Assembly: GCA_038238015.1 (NCBI GenBank)
Contig: JBBRYA010000006.1
Location: forward strand, 1 to 64,000
Direction of reading: 5' to 3'
DNA length: 64,000 nt
Source: DASQFQ01 sp038238015
GTDB taxonomy: Bacteria > Actinomycetota > Thermoleophilia > Solirubrobacterales > Solirubrobacteraceae
Shown here: positions 27,479 through 35,833 of the stretch, piece by piece
Layout: each line of letters begins with the position of its first letter
How positions within the stretch are numbered: the first letter of the stretch is position 1
Position numbers and translations under genes: made by a program
Notes under the pieces: model-generated
Database searches by the model: none
What the model was told of the DNA's origin: nothing
Seen by the model: the letters and a program-made list of their open reading frames with translations, nothing else

Positions 27479-27922
27479 CTAGCTGGTGCGGATGATCAGC
27501 ACCGAGCACGGTGCGTGATGGGAGACCTTGTTGGGCACTGAGCCCAGCACGAAGCGCTTGGCGCCGGTCATCCCGCGGTTGCCGACGACGATCAGGTCGG
27601 CGCCCTGCTCCTCGGCCACGTCGAGGATCGCGTCGGCCGGGTCGCCCTGGCGGGCGTAGGTCTCGACCTTCACCCCGGCGGCCTTGACCTCCTCGGCGGC
27701 CTCCTCGAGCGTCCCCTCGACGTCCTCCTTGGGGTTGACCGTCCACTGCATGTCCTTGGGGACCTCGCGCGACTCCTCGCGCAGGCGCTGGTTGGGGACC
27801 GGCTCGTAGGCGGAGACGAGGCTGATCGAGGCTCCCACCTGCTTTGCGAGCTCGGTCGCCTCGGTGACGGCCTTCTTGGCCGTGTCGGACCCGTCGGTCC
27901 CCAACACGATCGAGCTGAACAT
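27479..27922 (-). CDS. Universal stress protein (UspA family)
   Basis: A 147-residue single Usp domain: MFSSIVLGTDGSDTAKKAV at the start, and the ATP-binding signature GADLIVVGNRGMTGAKRFVLGSVPNKVSHHAPCSVLII at the end (G-x2-G-x9-G-S/T). ATP binding is therefore expected. It is monocistronic and divergent from the PHP hydrolase gene. The trigger is unknown. Confidence 0.95.
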   Translation of the reverse strand: MFSSIVLGTDGSDTAKKAVTEATELAKQVGASISLVSAYEPVPNQRLREESREVPKDMQWTVNPKEDVEGTLEEAAEEVKAAGVKVETYARQGDPADAILDVAEEQGADLIVVGNRGMTGAKRFVLGSVPNKVSHHAPCSVLIIRTS

Positions 27923-27967
27923 CCGCGGCTCCTTGCGGTCGATACCACCTGAACAGTGCGCGATCAT

Positions 27968-28768
27968 ATGGCCCGCATGATCGACCTGCACTCTCACATC
28001 CTGCCCGGGCTCGACGACGGCCCGGCGACGCTCGAGGGCTCGCTCGAGCTGGCTCGCGCGGCGGTGGCGGAGGGCACGCGCACGATCCTCGCGACGCCAC
28101 ACGTCGACGGGGACTTCGGGATCGGCCCCGAGGCCATCGCCGCGGCGCTCGGCGAGCTGCGGGCCGCGCTCGCCGAGGCCGAGATCCCGCTCGAGGTGCT
28201 CGCGGGCGGCGAGATCGCGATCTGGCGCCTGGTGGACCTCGACGACGAGACGCTGCGGGAGCTGGCGCTGGGCGGCGGCCCCTACCTGCTCGTGGAGAGC
28301 CCGTTCTCGCCCGTGGGCGGCGACTTCGAGCCGCTCGTGCTGGACCTGCGGCGGCGCGGGCACCGCGTGCTGCTCGCCCACCCCGAGCGCTGCCCGGTCT
28401 TCCAGCGCGACGTCTCGCGGCTGGCGCGGCTGCTCGCGGCGGGCGCACTCGCCCAGATCACCGCGGGCTCGATGGCCGGCACGTTCGGGTCGACCGTCCA
28501 GCGCTTCACGTCCACGCTGCTGCGCGAAGGGCTCGTCTCCGTGGTGGCCTCCGACGCCCATGACACGCGGCGGCGCCCTCCCGGCCTGAACGCCGGCTTC
28601 CGCGCGCTCGAGCGCGAGCTGCCCGGCCTCAGCGCGCAACAGCCGTGGATGACCGAGCAGGTGCCGGCGGCCATCCTTGCGGGCGAGCCGCTGCCCGAGA
28701 AGCCCCCGCTGCCCGAGCCGCCCCCCGGCCTGCTGCGGGGGCTGCGGCGGCTGCGCTTCAGAGCTTGA
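27968..28768 (+). CDS. CpsB/YwqE-like PHP-domain phosphoesterase
   Basis: About 266 residues from the ATG at 27968. IDLHSHILPGLDDGP is the metal-binding start of the CpsB/CapC (YwqE) group, with TILATPHVDG, LAGGEIAIW, LLVESPFSPV, RVLLAHPERCP and VVASDAHDTRRRPP giving the remaining metal ligands. The family contains manganese-dependent tyrosine phosphatases controlling polysaccharide export, and related phosphoesterases. No capsule gene lies nearby, so the substrate is open. The C-terminal 40 residues are Pro/Leu/Arg-rich. The 3' end overlaps a small gene on the other strand by 11 nt. Confidence 0.85.
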   Translation: MARMIDLHSHILPGLDDGPATLEGSLELARAAVAEGTRTILATPHVDGDFGIGPEAIAAALGELRAALAEAEIPLEVLAGGEIAIWRLVDLDDETLRELALGGGPYLLVESPFSPVGGDFEPLVLDLRRRGHRVLLAHPERCPVFQRDVSRLARLLAAGALAQITAGSMAGTFGSTVQRFTSTLLREGLVSVVASDAHDTRRRPPGLNAGFRALERELPGLSAQQPWMTEQVPAAILAGEPLPEKPPLPEPPPGLLRGLRRLRFRA

Positions 28769-28841
28769 CGATCGCGATCACGGTGCTGATCAGCACGAGC
28801 ACGACGATCGCGACCTGCATCCAGAAGAGAAAGGGCGACAC
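28758..28841 (-). CDS. 27-residue single-span membrane peptide
   Basis: A GTG at 28841 is preceded by GGAAGG at 3 nt and encodes SPFLFWMQVAIVVLVLIS and nine more residues ending in IVKL and TGA. Residues 4-25 form one uninterrupted hydrophobic helix with a Lys near the C terminus, as in known small membrane proteins. The strong ribosome-binding site and clean helix favour a real gene. Its shortness, and the 11-nt overlap with the PHP gene, keep confidence moderate. No family recognised. Confidence 0.45.
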   Translation of the reverse strand: MSPFLFWMQVAIVVLVLISTVIAIVKL

Positions 28842-28884
28842 GGGCCTTCCAATCTAGTGGGCTCGGCCGTGAGCTCTGGGCATA

Positions 28885-28959
28885 ACCCGGCGTAGTCCGG
28901 GTCGTGTCTGCCGGTCAACGGCATCCGGAAGCATGCTGGTGGCACGTGACCGGATGCCG
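28885..28959. other. Unassigned hairpin-rich intergenic segment
   Basis: ACCCGG (28885-28890) pairs with CCGGGT (28897-28902). CGGCATCCGG (28919-28928) pairs perfectly with CCGGATGCCG (28950-28959), enclosing two restriction-type palindromes. On the minus strand this is the leader of the 27-residue peptide gene; on the plus strand it follows the PHP gene. I compared it mentally with common riboswitches (cobalamin, SAM, ydaO, glycine, fluoride) and saw no match. Confidence 0.4.
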
Positions 28960-29052
28960 GGTGCCGCGAGGCGAAGCCGGTGGCGAGCCCTCAGGGCGAG
29001 ACAGAACGCGGGCCGGGCCAGTCGGAATGCTCAGAACTCGCGGACGGGTCCA

Positions 29053-29502
29053 CTAGAGGGCGGCCTCGTCGCGGCTGCCGGCGGTCACGACGGTCACGGG
29101 CAGGTCGAGGGCGGCGAGCTTGCTCGGCAGGTCCAGATGCAGCCAGCGCGAGACCCGCGTGGGCAGCGTCGAGAGGATGACCTCGTCGAAGCCGTGCACG
29201 TTGATGGCGTCGTGGATCGCGGTCAGGGGGTCGACGTCGCCGACCAGCCCCTCGACCCGGCCGCCCGCCGCCTGCTCGAGCAGCGGCAGCGCCAGCTCGA
29301 GCGTCGCGGTGGCATCCACGTCCCCGCCGTGGCTCTCGGGGTCGGCGATGCGCTCGAGCCCGCTGACGGTGCTGGGGATGAGCAGCGTGAACGCGCACGG
29401 CCCGGCTCCGGCTCGCTCGCGCACGGCGTCGAGCAGGCCCGGTGTGGCGGCGGTGCGGTTGGCCACGACGAGCACGCGGGTGGGCTGGGCGGAGGACTCC
29501 AT
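29053..29502 (-). CDS. Usp-like/uncharacterised alpha-beta protein
   Basis: About 149 residues from the ATG at 29502, chosen because AAAGGAG lies 6-7 nt upstream. TRVLVVANRTAATPGLLDAVRERA, FTLLIPST, DPLTAIHDAI, FDEVILSTLP and SRWLHLDLPSKL look like a nucleotide-binding alpha/beta fold related to Usp domains. The conserved 'FDEVILSTLPTRVSRWL' block is common in actinobacterial proteins annotated as universal-stress or permease-like. No signal peptide or membrane span is visible. It lies 48 bp downstream of the SDR gene on the same strand. Role unknown. Confidence 0.7.
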   Translation of the reverse strand: MESSAQPTRVLVVANRTAATPGLLDAVRERAGAGPCAFTLLIPSTVSGLERIADPESHGGDVDATATLELALPLLEQAAGGRVEGLVGDVDPLTAIHDAINVHGFDEVILSTLPTRVSRWLHLDLPSKLAALDLPVTVVTAGSRDEAAL

Positions 29503-29550
29503 CGGAACTCCTTTGCTCATAGGACGACCCTGTGCGACGAGTCTCCCAGC

Positions 29551-30465
29551 TCAGCGGCGCAGGCGCAGGCGCAGCAGGCCGAGCAGGCTCGGGCGCCCCC
29601 AGCCGGAGCCCGGCCGCCCGTCGCCCTGGGACTCCCAGAGCCCGCCGGGCTGCTCGGCGGGCTCGTGGCCGCTGCGGTAGTAGCGCGACACGAGGCGGAG
29701 CACGGGCTCGGCCACCGGGCGCGCCACCGCGTAGCCGAGCTCGATCACGCGCGCCTCCAGGCCGACGGTGATCTCGAAGCGCGGGCGCTCTGCCTGGGCG
29801 ACGAGCGCCCGCGCGATCGCCTCGGCGGTGTAGCGGTCTGGAGGATGGCGGGCGCGCCTGCCGTTGACGCTCGAGATGTTCTCCCACAGCGGGGTGGCGA
29901 CGGCGCCCGGGTGCACGGTGGCGATCTGGACTCGGCTGCCGCTCTCGGCGAGCTCGATGCGCAGCGTGTTCAGGAAGCCGCGCAGGGCGTGCTTGGACGC
30001 CGCGTAGGAGGAGAAGTTCGGGAGCGGCACCCGCGCCATGATCGACCCGGTGACCACGACCGTCCCGGCGGTGCGCTCGAGGTGGGGCAGGGAGGCGCGA
30101 ATCACGTTGACCGCGCCGAGGAACGTGACCGCCACCGTGCGCTCGAAGTCCTCGGGCGGGACGTCGACGAAGTCGCCGAACACCATCGCGGCGGCGTTTG
30201 ACACCAGCACGTCAAGCCCGCCGAGCACGTCGACCGCCTCCTGCACCGCGGCCTCGACGGCCGCGCGGTCGGCGAGGTCGGCTGGCAGCACGAGCACCTG
30301 GACGCCGTGCCGGCGGGCGCGCTCGGCGACCACCTCCAGGCCCTCGCGGCCGCGCGCGAGCAGGGCGAGGTCTGAGCCCTCCTGGGCGAACAGCTCCGCG
30401 GCGGCCGCCCCGATGCCGCTGGAGGCGCCGGTGATCAGCGTGCGTGAGCCCCGGAGCGTGGTCAT
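29551..30465 (-). CDS. Short-chain dehydrogenase/reductase
   Basis: 304 residues from the ATG at 30465. The Rossmann motif TLITGASSGIGAAAA, the NAA motif VLVSNAAAMVFG, the catalytic SIM...YAASK block (Ser, Tyr, Lys) and VHPGAVATPLWE define a classical SDR. The 60-residue C-terminal extension after TAEAIARAL is Arg/Gly-rich, common in actinobacterial 'SDR plus tail' proteins. Cofactor preference cannot be read securely. A second such SDR in the window (54763-55566) has a similar layout. Confidence 0.92.
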   Translation of the reverse strand: MTTLRGSRTLITGASSGIGAAAAELFAQEGSDLALLARGREGLEVVAERARRHGVQVLVLPADLADRAAVEAAVQEAVDVLGGLDVLVSNAAAMVFGDFVDVPPEDFERTVAVTFLGAVNVIRASLPHLERTAGTVVVTGSIMARVPLPNFSSYAASKHALRGFLNTLRIELAESGSRVQIATVHPGAVATPLWENISSVNGRRARHPPDRYTAEAIARALVAQAERPRFEITVGLEARVIELGYAVARPVAEPVLRLVSRYYRSGHEPAEQPGGLWESQGDGRPGSGWGRPSLLGLLRLRLRR

Positions 30466-30541
30466 CGTGGGCTTACCCGGCAAGGCGCGCGCCGGGATCA
30501 CCCGCCGCCGCCGAGTCGGCGCGGCGCAACTAGTGGGCCCG

Positions 30542-31435
30542 CTAGCTCGTGCCGAGGCCCGCGGTGCGGGCCTGAGCGGCGACGCGGCCGCGCACGGAGG
30601 CGCGGCGTCCGTGCGGCGAGAGCGCGATGCGGGCGCGGCGGCTCGAGGCGCGGCGAGCCACGCTGCGGCGGTGGCGCGCGGCGGCCCCGGGGTGGGTGAC
30701 GACGCCGAACTCCGTCGCGAAGGTCGCGCCCGAGGCTCCGCTGGAGGGGTTGCCGGCGACGACGCCGAGCCCGACCTCGCGGTAGTCGGCGCGCAGGATG
30801 TTCGCCCGGTGCCCCGCCGACGCCATCCAGGCGTGGACGATGGCGTTCGGAGTGCCGAGCTCGCCCGTGCCCCAGGCCAGGTTCTCGCCGACGGTCCACT
30901 GCCCGCCGCCGTCCAGGTAGCCCGCCGCGCGGATGCGGTCGGCGAGCTGGGAGCCATCGCGGCCGGTATGGGAGAAGAAGGAGCGCGCGACCATGTCCCC
31001 GGCGTAGCCGATCGCGGCGCGCTGGAGCTCGGTGTGGACGCGCAGCACGCCGAGGCCGCGGTCGGTGCGCTCGGCGTTGACGAGGCAGAGGGTCGCCTCC
31101 GCGACGGTGGTCAGGTTGGTCGCATCGGGCAGCAGGTCGCCGTTCGGGCAGCCGGCGGCGGCGCCGATGCCCTCGTGCGCGTTGGGAGCGGCTGCCTCCG
31201 GGAGCAGGCGGCCGCCGCGCGAGAGCGGGCGCTCGGGCGTGGTGCTGCCGTCGGTGGTCGCGTCGCCGATCCGGCCGTCGGTCGCGCCGACCTGCAGCCC
31301 CGCGCCGGGCGCAGCGGCTCGCGGCGCAGGCGCGCCGGTGGCGGGGCCTGACCCGGCTCCCGGGGCCGAGCCGCAGCCGGCCAGCCCGAGCAGGGCGATG
31401 GCGGCGAGGCCGGCGAGACGTGCGGAACGAGTCAC
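30542..31435 (-). CDS. Secreted CAP/SCP-domain lipoprotein
   Basis: 297 residues from a GTG start. The N terminus is a lipoprotein signal with lipobox LAGC (Cys21). A Pro/Ala/Gly-rich stalk to about residue 100 leads to a CAP domain: CLVNAERTDRGLGVLRVHTELQRAAIGYAGDMVARSFFSHTG, GENLAWGTG, IVHAWMASAGHRANIL and YREVGLGV. These carry the His and Glu of the conserved CAP cavity. The Arg-rich C terminus may bind the envelope. Bacterial CAP proteins are extracellular and mostly uncharacterised. Confidence 0.9.
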   Translation of the reverse strand: MTRSARLAGLAAIALLGLAGCGSAPGAGSGPATGAPAPRAAAPGAGLQVGATDGRIGDATTDGSTTPERPLSRGGRLLPEAAAPNAHEGIGAAAGCPNGDLLPDATNLTTVAEATLCLVNAERTDRGLGVLRVHTELQRAAIGYAGDMVARSFFSHTGRDGSQLADRIRAAGYLDGGGQWTVGENLAWGTGELGTPNAIVHAWMASAGHRANILRADYREVGLGVVAGNPSSGASGATFATEFGVVTHPGAAARHRRSVARRASSRRARIALSPHGRRASVRGRVAAQARTAGLGTS

Positions 31436-31503
31436 GTTCCCTTCATCGCGCGTTGGCGCCCGGAGCTTGATGGGACATCCGGCCAGGAAGGGCCGCCGGC
31501 GCT

Positions 31504-32490
31504 TCAGCCGCCGTAGACCCCCGGCGCCGCGCGCCAGGCCCGCGGGCCGAGCGCGACGAACGCCTCGACGACCTCGGGGTCGAACTGGGTGCCCGCGCCG
31601 GCGCGGATCTCCTCGGCAGCGTCCTCCACGGTCCAGGACTCCTTGTAGGGGCGCTCGTTGACCAGCACGTCGAAGACGTCCGCGACGTGGACGAGGCGCC
31701 CCGCAAGCGGGATGTCGTCCGCCACGAGCCCGTCGGGGTAGCCGGTGCCGTCCCAGCGCTCGTGGTGGGAGCGGGCGATCTGCTCGGCCACGTCCAGCAG
31801 CTCGGAGTCGCTGTCGGCCAGCACGCGCGCGCCCGCTTCGGCGTGGGTCATGACCACCTCGAACTCCTCCGGCTCGAGCCGGCCAGGCTTGAGGAGGATG
31901 GAGTCGGGGATCGCGATCTTGCCGAGGTCGTGCAGCGGGGCGGCGTGGCGGATCCGCGCCACCGCGGCGTCAGAGACCCCGAGATGCGCGCCCAGGCGCG
32001 CTGCGAGCCCCGCCACCCGCTCGGTGTGCTCGCGGGTGTTGTCGTCGCGGTACTCGGCCGCGAGCGCGAGCCGGCGCAGGACGTCCAGCCGCGCCGCCTC
32101 GACGTCGCGTCCCCGCCCGACGGTGAGCGCGGCGAGGGCGGACTCGAGCTCGCGCGCCCTCCGCTCGAGCGCCGCGCGGTCCAGGAACGAGCGCAGGCGC
32201 CGCACCGCCTCGGAACCCGCCTCGCCCTGGCTGAGCTCGCCGGCCGCCACGAGCGCGGGCCCGGTACCGAGCGCGAGCGGGTCGAGCAGGCCGCGCAGCT
32301 CGCCCTCGACCCCGCCGAGGGCCACGATCACGTCGGGCGCGAGGCGCGCGACCGCCTGGGCCGCCGCCTCGGAATCCTCGGCGAGGCTGACCTTCGCGGC
32401 CCCGGCGGCGAGCTGCTTTGAAAGCTTTCGAGCCGCGTCGGCGTCCCCGCCCGCGATCAGCACACGGGTACCGGCCAGCGCGTCGTCCAT
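31504..32490 (-). CDS. HD-GYP protein with degenerate receiver-like N terminus
   Basis: 328 residues from the ATG at 32490; upstream in-frame starts would overlap the divergent kinase gene. Residues 5-110 resemble a response-regulator receiver (TRVLIAGGDADAARKLSKQL, DVIVALGGVEGEL), but the phosphoacceptor Asp position reads Ala-Leu-Gly-Gly. A coiled segment leads to an HD-GYP domain with REHTERVAGLAARL, PLHDLGKIAIPD, THAEAGARVL, SHHERWDGTGYPDGL and HVADVFDVLVNERPYK, all catalytic residues present. A cyclic-dinucleotide phosphodiesterase is expected. Only 10 bp separate it from the kinase start, implying shared control. Confidence 0.88.
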   Translation of the reverse strand: MDDALAGTRVLIAGGDADAARKLSKQLAAGAAKVSLAEDSEAAAQAVARLAPDVIVALGGVEGELRGLLDPLALGTGPALVAAGELSQGEAGSEAVRRLRSFLDRAALERRARELESALAALTVGRGRDVEAARLDVLRRLALAAEYRDDNTREHTERVAGLAARLGAHLGVSDAAVARIRHAAPLHDLGKIAIPDSILLKPGRLEPEEFEVVMTHAEAGARVLADSDSELLDVAEQIARSHHERWDGTGYPDGLVADDIPLAGRLVHVADVFDVLVNERPYKESWTVEDAAEEIRAGAGTQFDPEVVEAFVALGPRAWRAAPGVYGG

Positions 32491-32500
32491 AATCGGGATC

Positions 32501-33862
32501 ATGGCGGACACGGCAGATCAGCGCCTCGGCACCGAGATCGCCGGGTACCGGATCGAGGAGCGCATCGGGCGGGGCGGCATGGGCGTCGTCTACCGCGCCC
32601 AGCACATGAACCTGCGCCGCCGCGCGGCGATCAAGATCATCGCGCCCGAGCTGGCCGACGCGCGCGGCTTTCGCACGCGCTTCATCCGCGAGGCGCGCAT
32701 CTCCGCCGCGCTGCAGCACCCGAACATCGTCACCGTCTACGACGCCGGTCAGTCCGGGGAGACGCTGTACATCGCGATGCAGTTCATCCGCGGCGCCGAC
32801 CTCGCCGCCGTGCTCGCCGCCGAGACCCGCCTGCGCCCCTACCGCGCGATCGACGTCTGCCGCCAGGTCGGCTCGGCGCTCGACGCCGCGCACGCGATGG
32901 GGCTGATCCATCGCGACGTCAAGCCCGGCAACGTGCTGCTCGAGGGCCGCCGCGCCTACCTGACCGACTTCGGCCTGACCAAGCGCACCGGCTCGACCAA
33001 GGAGGCGCTCACCCAGGCGGGCGAGCTCGTCGGCACGATCCACTACGTGGCCCCCGAGCAGATCGAGGGCGCGCAGGTCGACGCGCGCACCGACGTCTAC
33101 TCGCTGGCCTGCCTGCTGTTCCACTGCCTGGTCGGCGAGGTGCCGTTCGCGCGCGACAACGACGTCGCGGTCATCTACGCCCACCTGTCAGAGACCCCGC
33201 CGAAGGTCACCGACCTGCGCCCGGAGCTGCCCGCTGGCCTGGACGCCGTGATCGCCAAGGGCCTGGACAAGTCACCCGACCGCCGCTTTCAGTCCTGCGG
33301 TGACCTGATGTCGGCGGCGCGCGTCGTGATCGACGCCGCCGGCCCGCTGGCCGACACCGTGCCGGGCCGCGGCGTGCCGCTGGGCGGCGACGCGCCCGAC
33401 GTCGCCACCGCGGTCGGCCGCCGGGTCCCCGGCGCCGGGGACGGCGAATCGGTGGGCACCGTGACGGGGATGGAAGTGCCCGAGCGCCGGGCGCGGATGC
33501 TTCTCGCCGGGGTGGACGGCAGCACGCGCGCGCTCGTCCACATCGCGGTCGGCGACGCGTGCGAGATCGAGGAGGCGCCCGACGGCGAGCACGTGCTCGA
33601 GCTCGCGCGCGAGCGCCGTCCCGACCTCGTGCTGCTCGACTGGAACGCGGCCGCGCTGGCGGCTCGCGACGTACTCGAGGAGCTGCGCGCCGACGCCGTC
33701 ACGCGCGAGGCCAAGGTGCTGCTGGTGGTCAAGGACAAGCAGAGCCGCACCCGCGAGGTCGCGCGGGCCGGCGCTGACGAGACGCTGGCGACCCCGTTCT
33801 CGCCGCTGCAGCTCCAGGTCAAGCTGCGCAAGCTGCTGGGCGCCGACGCCGTCGCAAGATGA
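32501..33862 (+). CDS. Ser/Thr protein kinase with C-terminal pseudo-receiver domain
   Basis: 453 residues from the ATG at 32501. The kinase domain (16-285) has the glycine loop GRGGMG (23-28), Lys45, HRDVKPGN (catalytic Asp139), DFG starting at Asp156 and APEQ. No transmembrane segment follows, unlike PknB-type kinases. Residues 325-450 look like a receiver: LVLLDWN provides Asp380, but the conserved Lys-Pro is replaced by Thr431-Pro432, so phosphotransfer is doubtful. It is followed 10 bp later by an FHA-protease gene, an obvious phospho-substrate or effector. The divergent neighbour also carries a degenerate receiver. Confidence 0.92.
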   Translation: MADTADQRLGTEIAGYRIEERIGRGGMGVVYRAQHMNLRRRAAIKIIAPELADARGFRTRFIREARISAALQHPNIVTVYDAGQSGETLYIAMQFIRGADLAAVLAAETRLRPYRAIDVCRQVGSALDAAHAMGLIHRDVKPGNVLLEGRRAYLTDFGLTKRTGSTKEALTQAGELVGTIHYVAPEQIEGAQVDARTDVYSLACLLFHCLVGEVPFARDNDVAVIYAHLSETPPKVTDLRPELPAGLDAVIAKGLDKSPDRRFQSCGDLMSAARVVIDAAGPLADTVPGRGVPLGGDAPDVATAVGRRVPGAGDGESVGTVTGMEVPERRARMLLAGVDGSTRALVHIAVGDACEIEEAPDGEHVLELARERRPDLVLLDWNAAALAARDVLEELRADAVTREAKVLLVVKDKQSRTREVARAGADETLATPFSPLQLQVKLRKLLGADAVAR

Positions 33863-33872
33863 CCGCCGCGCC

Positions 33873-35252
33873 GTGTGGCTGACGGTCCTGTCCGGCGCGG
33901 ACGCCGGGCGGATCGTCGAGGTGCGCGCGCCGGCTCCCGGTGAGCCGTTCGTGCTCGGCCGCGTGCAGGGCTGCGACCTGGTGGTGCGCGACGAGGGCGC
34001 GTCGCGCCGGCACGCCGAACTCTGGGTGGAGGAGGGCGGGCTGCTCCTGCGCGACCTCGGCTCGGCCAACGGCACCTGCGTCGACGGGCGCCGGGTTGAC
34101 GAGGTGGTGCTCACCGGCGGCGAGGAGCTGCGGATCGCCGGCGTCGACATCGGCGTGGACCGCGAGCGCCCCGCCGAGCCCGCGCCCGCAGCCGCGAGCT
34201 GGTCGCTCGTCGGCCGCCTCGTCGATGACCGCCACCGCGCCCGCCGCACGACCTCCCTCGCGCTGGCGGCCGCCGCGCTCGCACTGGCGGTGGTCGCGGT
34301 CGTGCTGCTGACGCGCGGGGGCGGCGACGACGGCGACGTCCCCGCGGTTGTCCGAACGCTCACTCCCTCGACGGTGCTCGTCGAGGCCAGCCGCGACGGG
34401 CGGCGGTCGGCGACGGGCACGGGCTGGGTGCTCGACGCGGGCGCCGGGCTGATCGTGACCGCCGCGCACGTCGTGAACTCGGGCGAGCGCTACCAGGTCG
34501 GCCGCGACGGCCAGGCGCGCCCGGCGCGGCTCGTGGCCAGCGCGCCCTGCGAGGACCTCGCGGTGCTGCACGTGTCCGGCGTGGCGGGGCTGCGGAACGC
34601 GGCCACCGGCTCGCGGCGCGGGCTCGAGCAGGGGGAGACCGTCGTGGCGCTGGGCTACCCGGCCGGCGCCGGGTCGACCGACACGCCGACGGCGACGCGC
34701 GGGGTCGTCTCGGCCACGGGCACCGCGTTTCGCGACCCCGCCGCGGACGTTCCGAAGTACCCGCTCGCGGTTCTGACCGACACCGCGCTGAACCCGGGCA
34801 ACTCCGGCGGCCCGCTGGCCGACCTCGACGGTCGCGTGGTGGGGATCAACGCGGCGGCGCGCACGACCGGGTCCGACGGCCGGCCGCTCGAGGGCCAGAA
34901 CTACGCGATCGCGATGGAGCGCGCGCAGACGGTGATCGGCCGGCTGCGGCGCGGGCGCTCGCTCGGATGGACGGGGGCGACGCTCGGCTACCCGACCGTC
35001 GCCGAGCTGCGCGACCGCCGGCTGCCGCCCGGCCTGTACCTGACCGGCGCGGTCCCGGGCACGCCCGCCGCCCGCGCGCACCTCGGCGGTCGCGGGGAGC
35101 TGCTGGCCGGGATCGATGGCCGGGCCCTCGACGCGTCGCTGTCGTCCTACTGCGCCGCGATCGCCGGCCGGCGCAGCGGCGACCGCGTGCGGCTCACGCT
35201 CGCGCGCCCGGGCGGCGGCGGCACGCGCGAGGTGACGGTGGCGCTGGCGTGA
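33873..35252 (+). CDS. FHA domain-transmembrane-trypsin-PDZ protease
   Basis: 459 residues from a GTG start. Residues 1-95 are an FHA phosphothreonine-binding domain (VLGRVQGCDLVV, SRRHAELW, LRDLGSANGTCVDG). One membrane helix (about 127-150) leads to an extracytoplasmic trypsin-like domain with His199 (TAAHVV), Asp228 (EDLAVL) and Ser311 (GNSGGPL), then a PDZ-like end (GLYLTGAVPGTPAARAHLGGRGELLAGIDG). Cytosolic FHA plus external HtrA-type protease suggests a protease whose assembly responds to kinase phosphorylation. The kinase gene is immediately upstream. The stop overlaps the mobA-like start (GTGA). Confidence 0.92.
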   Translation: MWLTVLSGADAGRIVEVRAPAPGEPFVLGRVQGCDLVVRDEGASRRHAELWVEEGGLLLRDLGSANGTCVDGRRVDEVVLTGGEELRIAGVDIGVDRERPAEPAPAAASWSLVGRLVDDRHRARRTTSLALAAAALALAVVAVVLLTRGGGDDGDVPAVVRTLTPSTVLVEASRDGRRSATGTGWVLDAGAGLIVTAAHVVNSGERYQVGRDGQARPARLVASAPCEDLAVLHVSGVAGLRNAATGSRRGLEQGETVVALGYPAGAGSTDTPTATRGVVSATGTAFRDPAADVPKYPLAVLTDTALNPGNSGGPLADLDGRVVGINAAARTTGSDGRPLEGQNYAIAMERAQTVIGRLRRGRSLGWTGATLGYPTVAELRDRRLPPGLYLTGAVPGTPAARAHLGGRGELLAGIDGRALDASLSSYCAAIAGRRSGDRVRLTLARPGGGGTREVTVALA

Positions 35253-35833
35253 GCGCACCGGCGCCGCTCGCGGTCGTGCTGGCCGGCGGCCGCTCGGCGC
35301 GCATGGGCCGGCCGAAGGCGGGCGTCGAGCTGGCCGGGCGGCCGCTCGCGGCGTGGGTGCTGGCCGCGGCGGCGGAGGCCGGGCTCGAGGCCGTCGTGGT
35401 GGCGAAGCCGGGCAGCGTGCTCCCGGCGCTCGGCGTCGCGGTCTGGCACGAGCCCGAGGCGGCTTCGCATCCGCTGGCCGGGCTCGTCGCCGCACTCGAG
35501 CGCGCTGCGCCACGCGCGGTCCTCGCGCTGGCCTGCGACATGCCGTTCGTCGCGCCCGGGCTCCTGCGGGCGCTCGCGGCGCTTGACGCGGTGGCCGGCG
35601 CGGCGCGCGCCGGCGGGCGCCTGCATCCGTTCCCCGGGCGCTACGCGCCCTCGGCGCTCGGCCCGCTCCGCGACGGACTGGCTCGTGAGGCGCCGGTGCG
35701 CGAGGTGCTCGCGGCCCTCGAGCCGGTGATCCTGGAGGAGGCGGAGCTGCGTGCCTACGGAGATCCCGCGCGCATGCTGCTCGGCGTCAACGACCCGGAG
35801 GCGCTGCGGCGGGCGGAGGCTCAGGCGCGCTGA
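35249..35833 (+). CDS. MobA-like NTP transferase (molybdenum cofactor guanylyltransferase type)
   Basis: 194 residues from a GTG start overlapping the protease stop. VVLAGGRSARMGRPKAGVELAGRPL is the nucleotide-binding signature (GGxSxRMGxxK) of MobA/MocA enzymes. LALACDMPFVAP supplies the metal-binding Asp, followed by HPFPGRY and the C-terminal GVNDPEAL typical of MobA. It would attach GMP or CMP to molybdopterin. The convergent DUF6457 gene overlaps its 3' end by 47 nt; that small domain often accompanies molybdenum-cofactor genes. No other moa/moe gene is in the window. Confidence 0.85.
   Translation: MSAPAPLAVVLAGGRSARMGRPKAGVELAGRPLAAWVLAAAAEAGLEAVVVAKPGSVLPALGVAVWHEPEAASHPLAGLVAALERAAPRAVLALACDMPFVAPGLLRALAALDAVAGAARAGGRLHPFPGRYAPSALGPLRDGLAREAPVREVLAALEPVILEEAELRAYGDPARMLLGVNDPEALRRAEAQAR

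Noticed and set aside
28861..29040. Possible RNase P RNA, tmRNA or known riboswitch in the hairpin-rich intergenic segment.
   Set aside because: None of the conserved sequence blocks of those RNAs could be located on either strand; reported only as an unexplained structured segment.
32501..33862. Very long upstream extension of the kinase frame (open back to 31745).
   Set aside because: The extension is antisense to the HD-GYP gene and has shadow-frame composition; the kinase domain begins right after the ATG at 32501.
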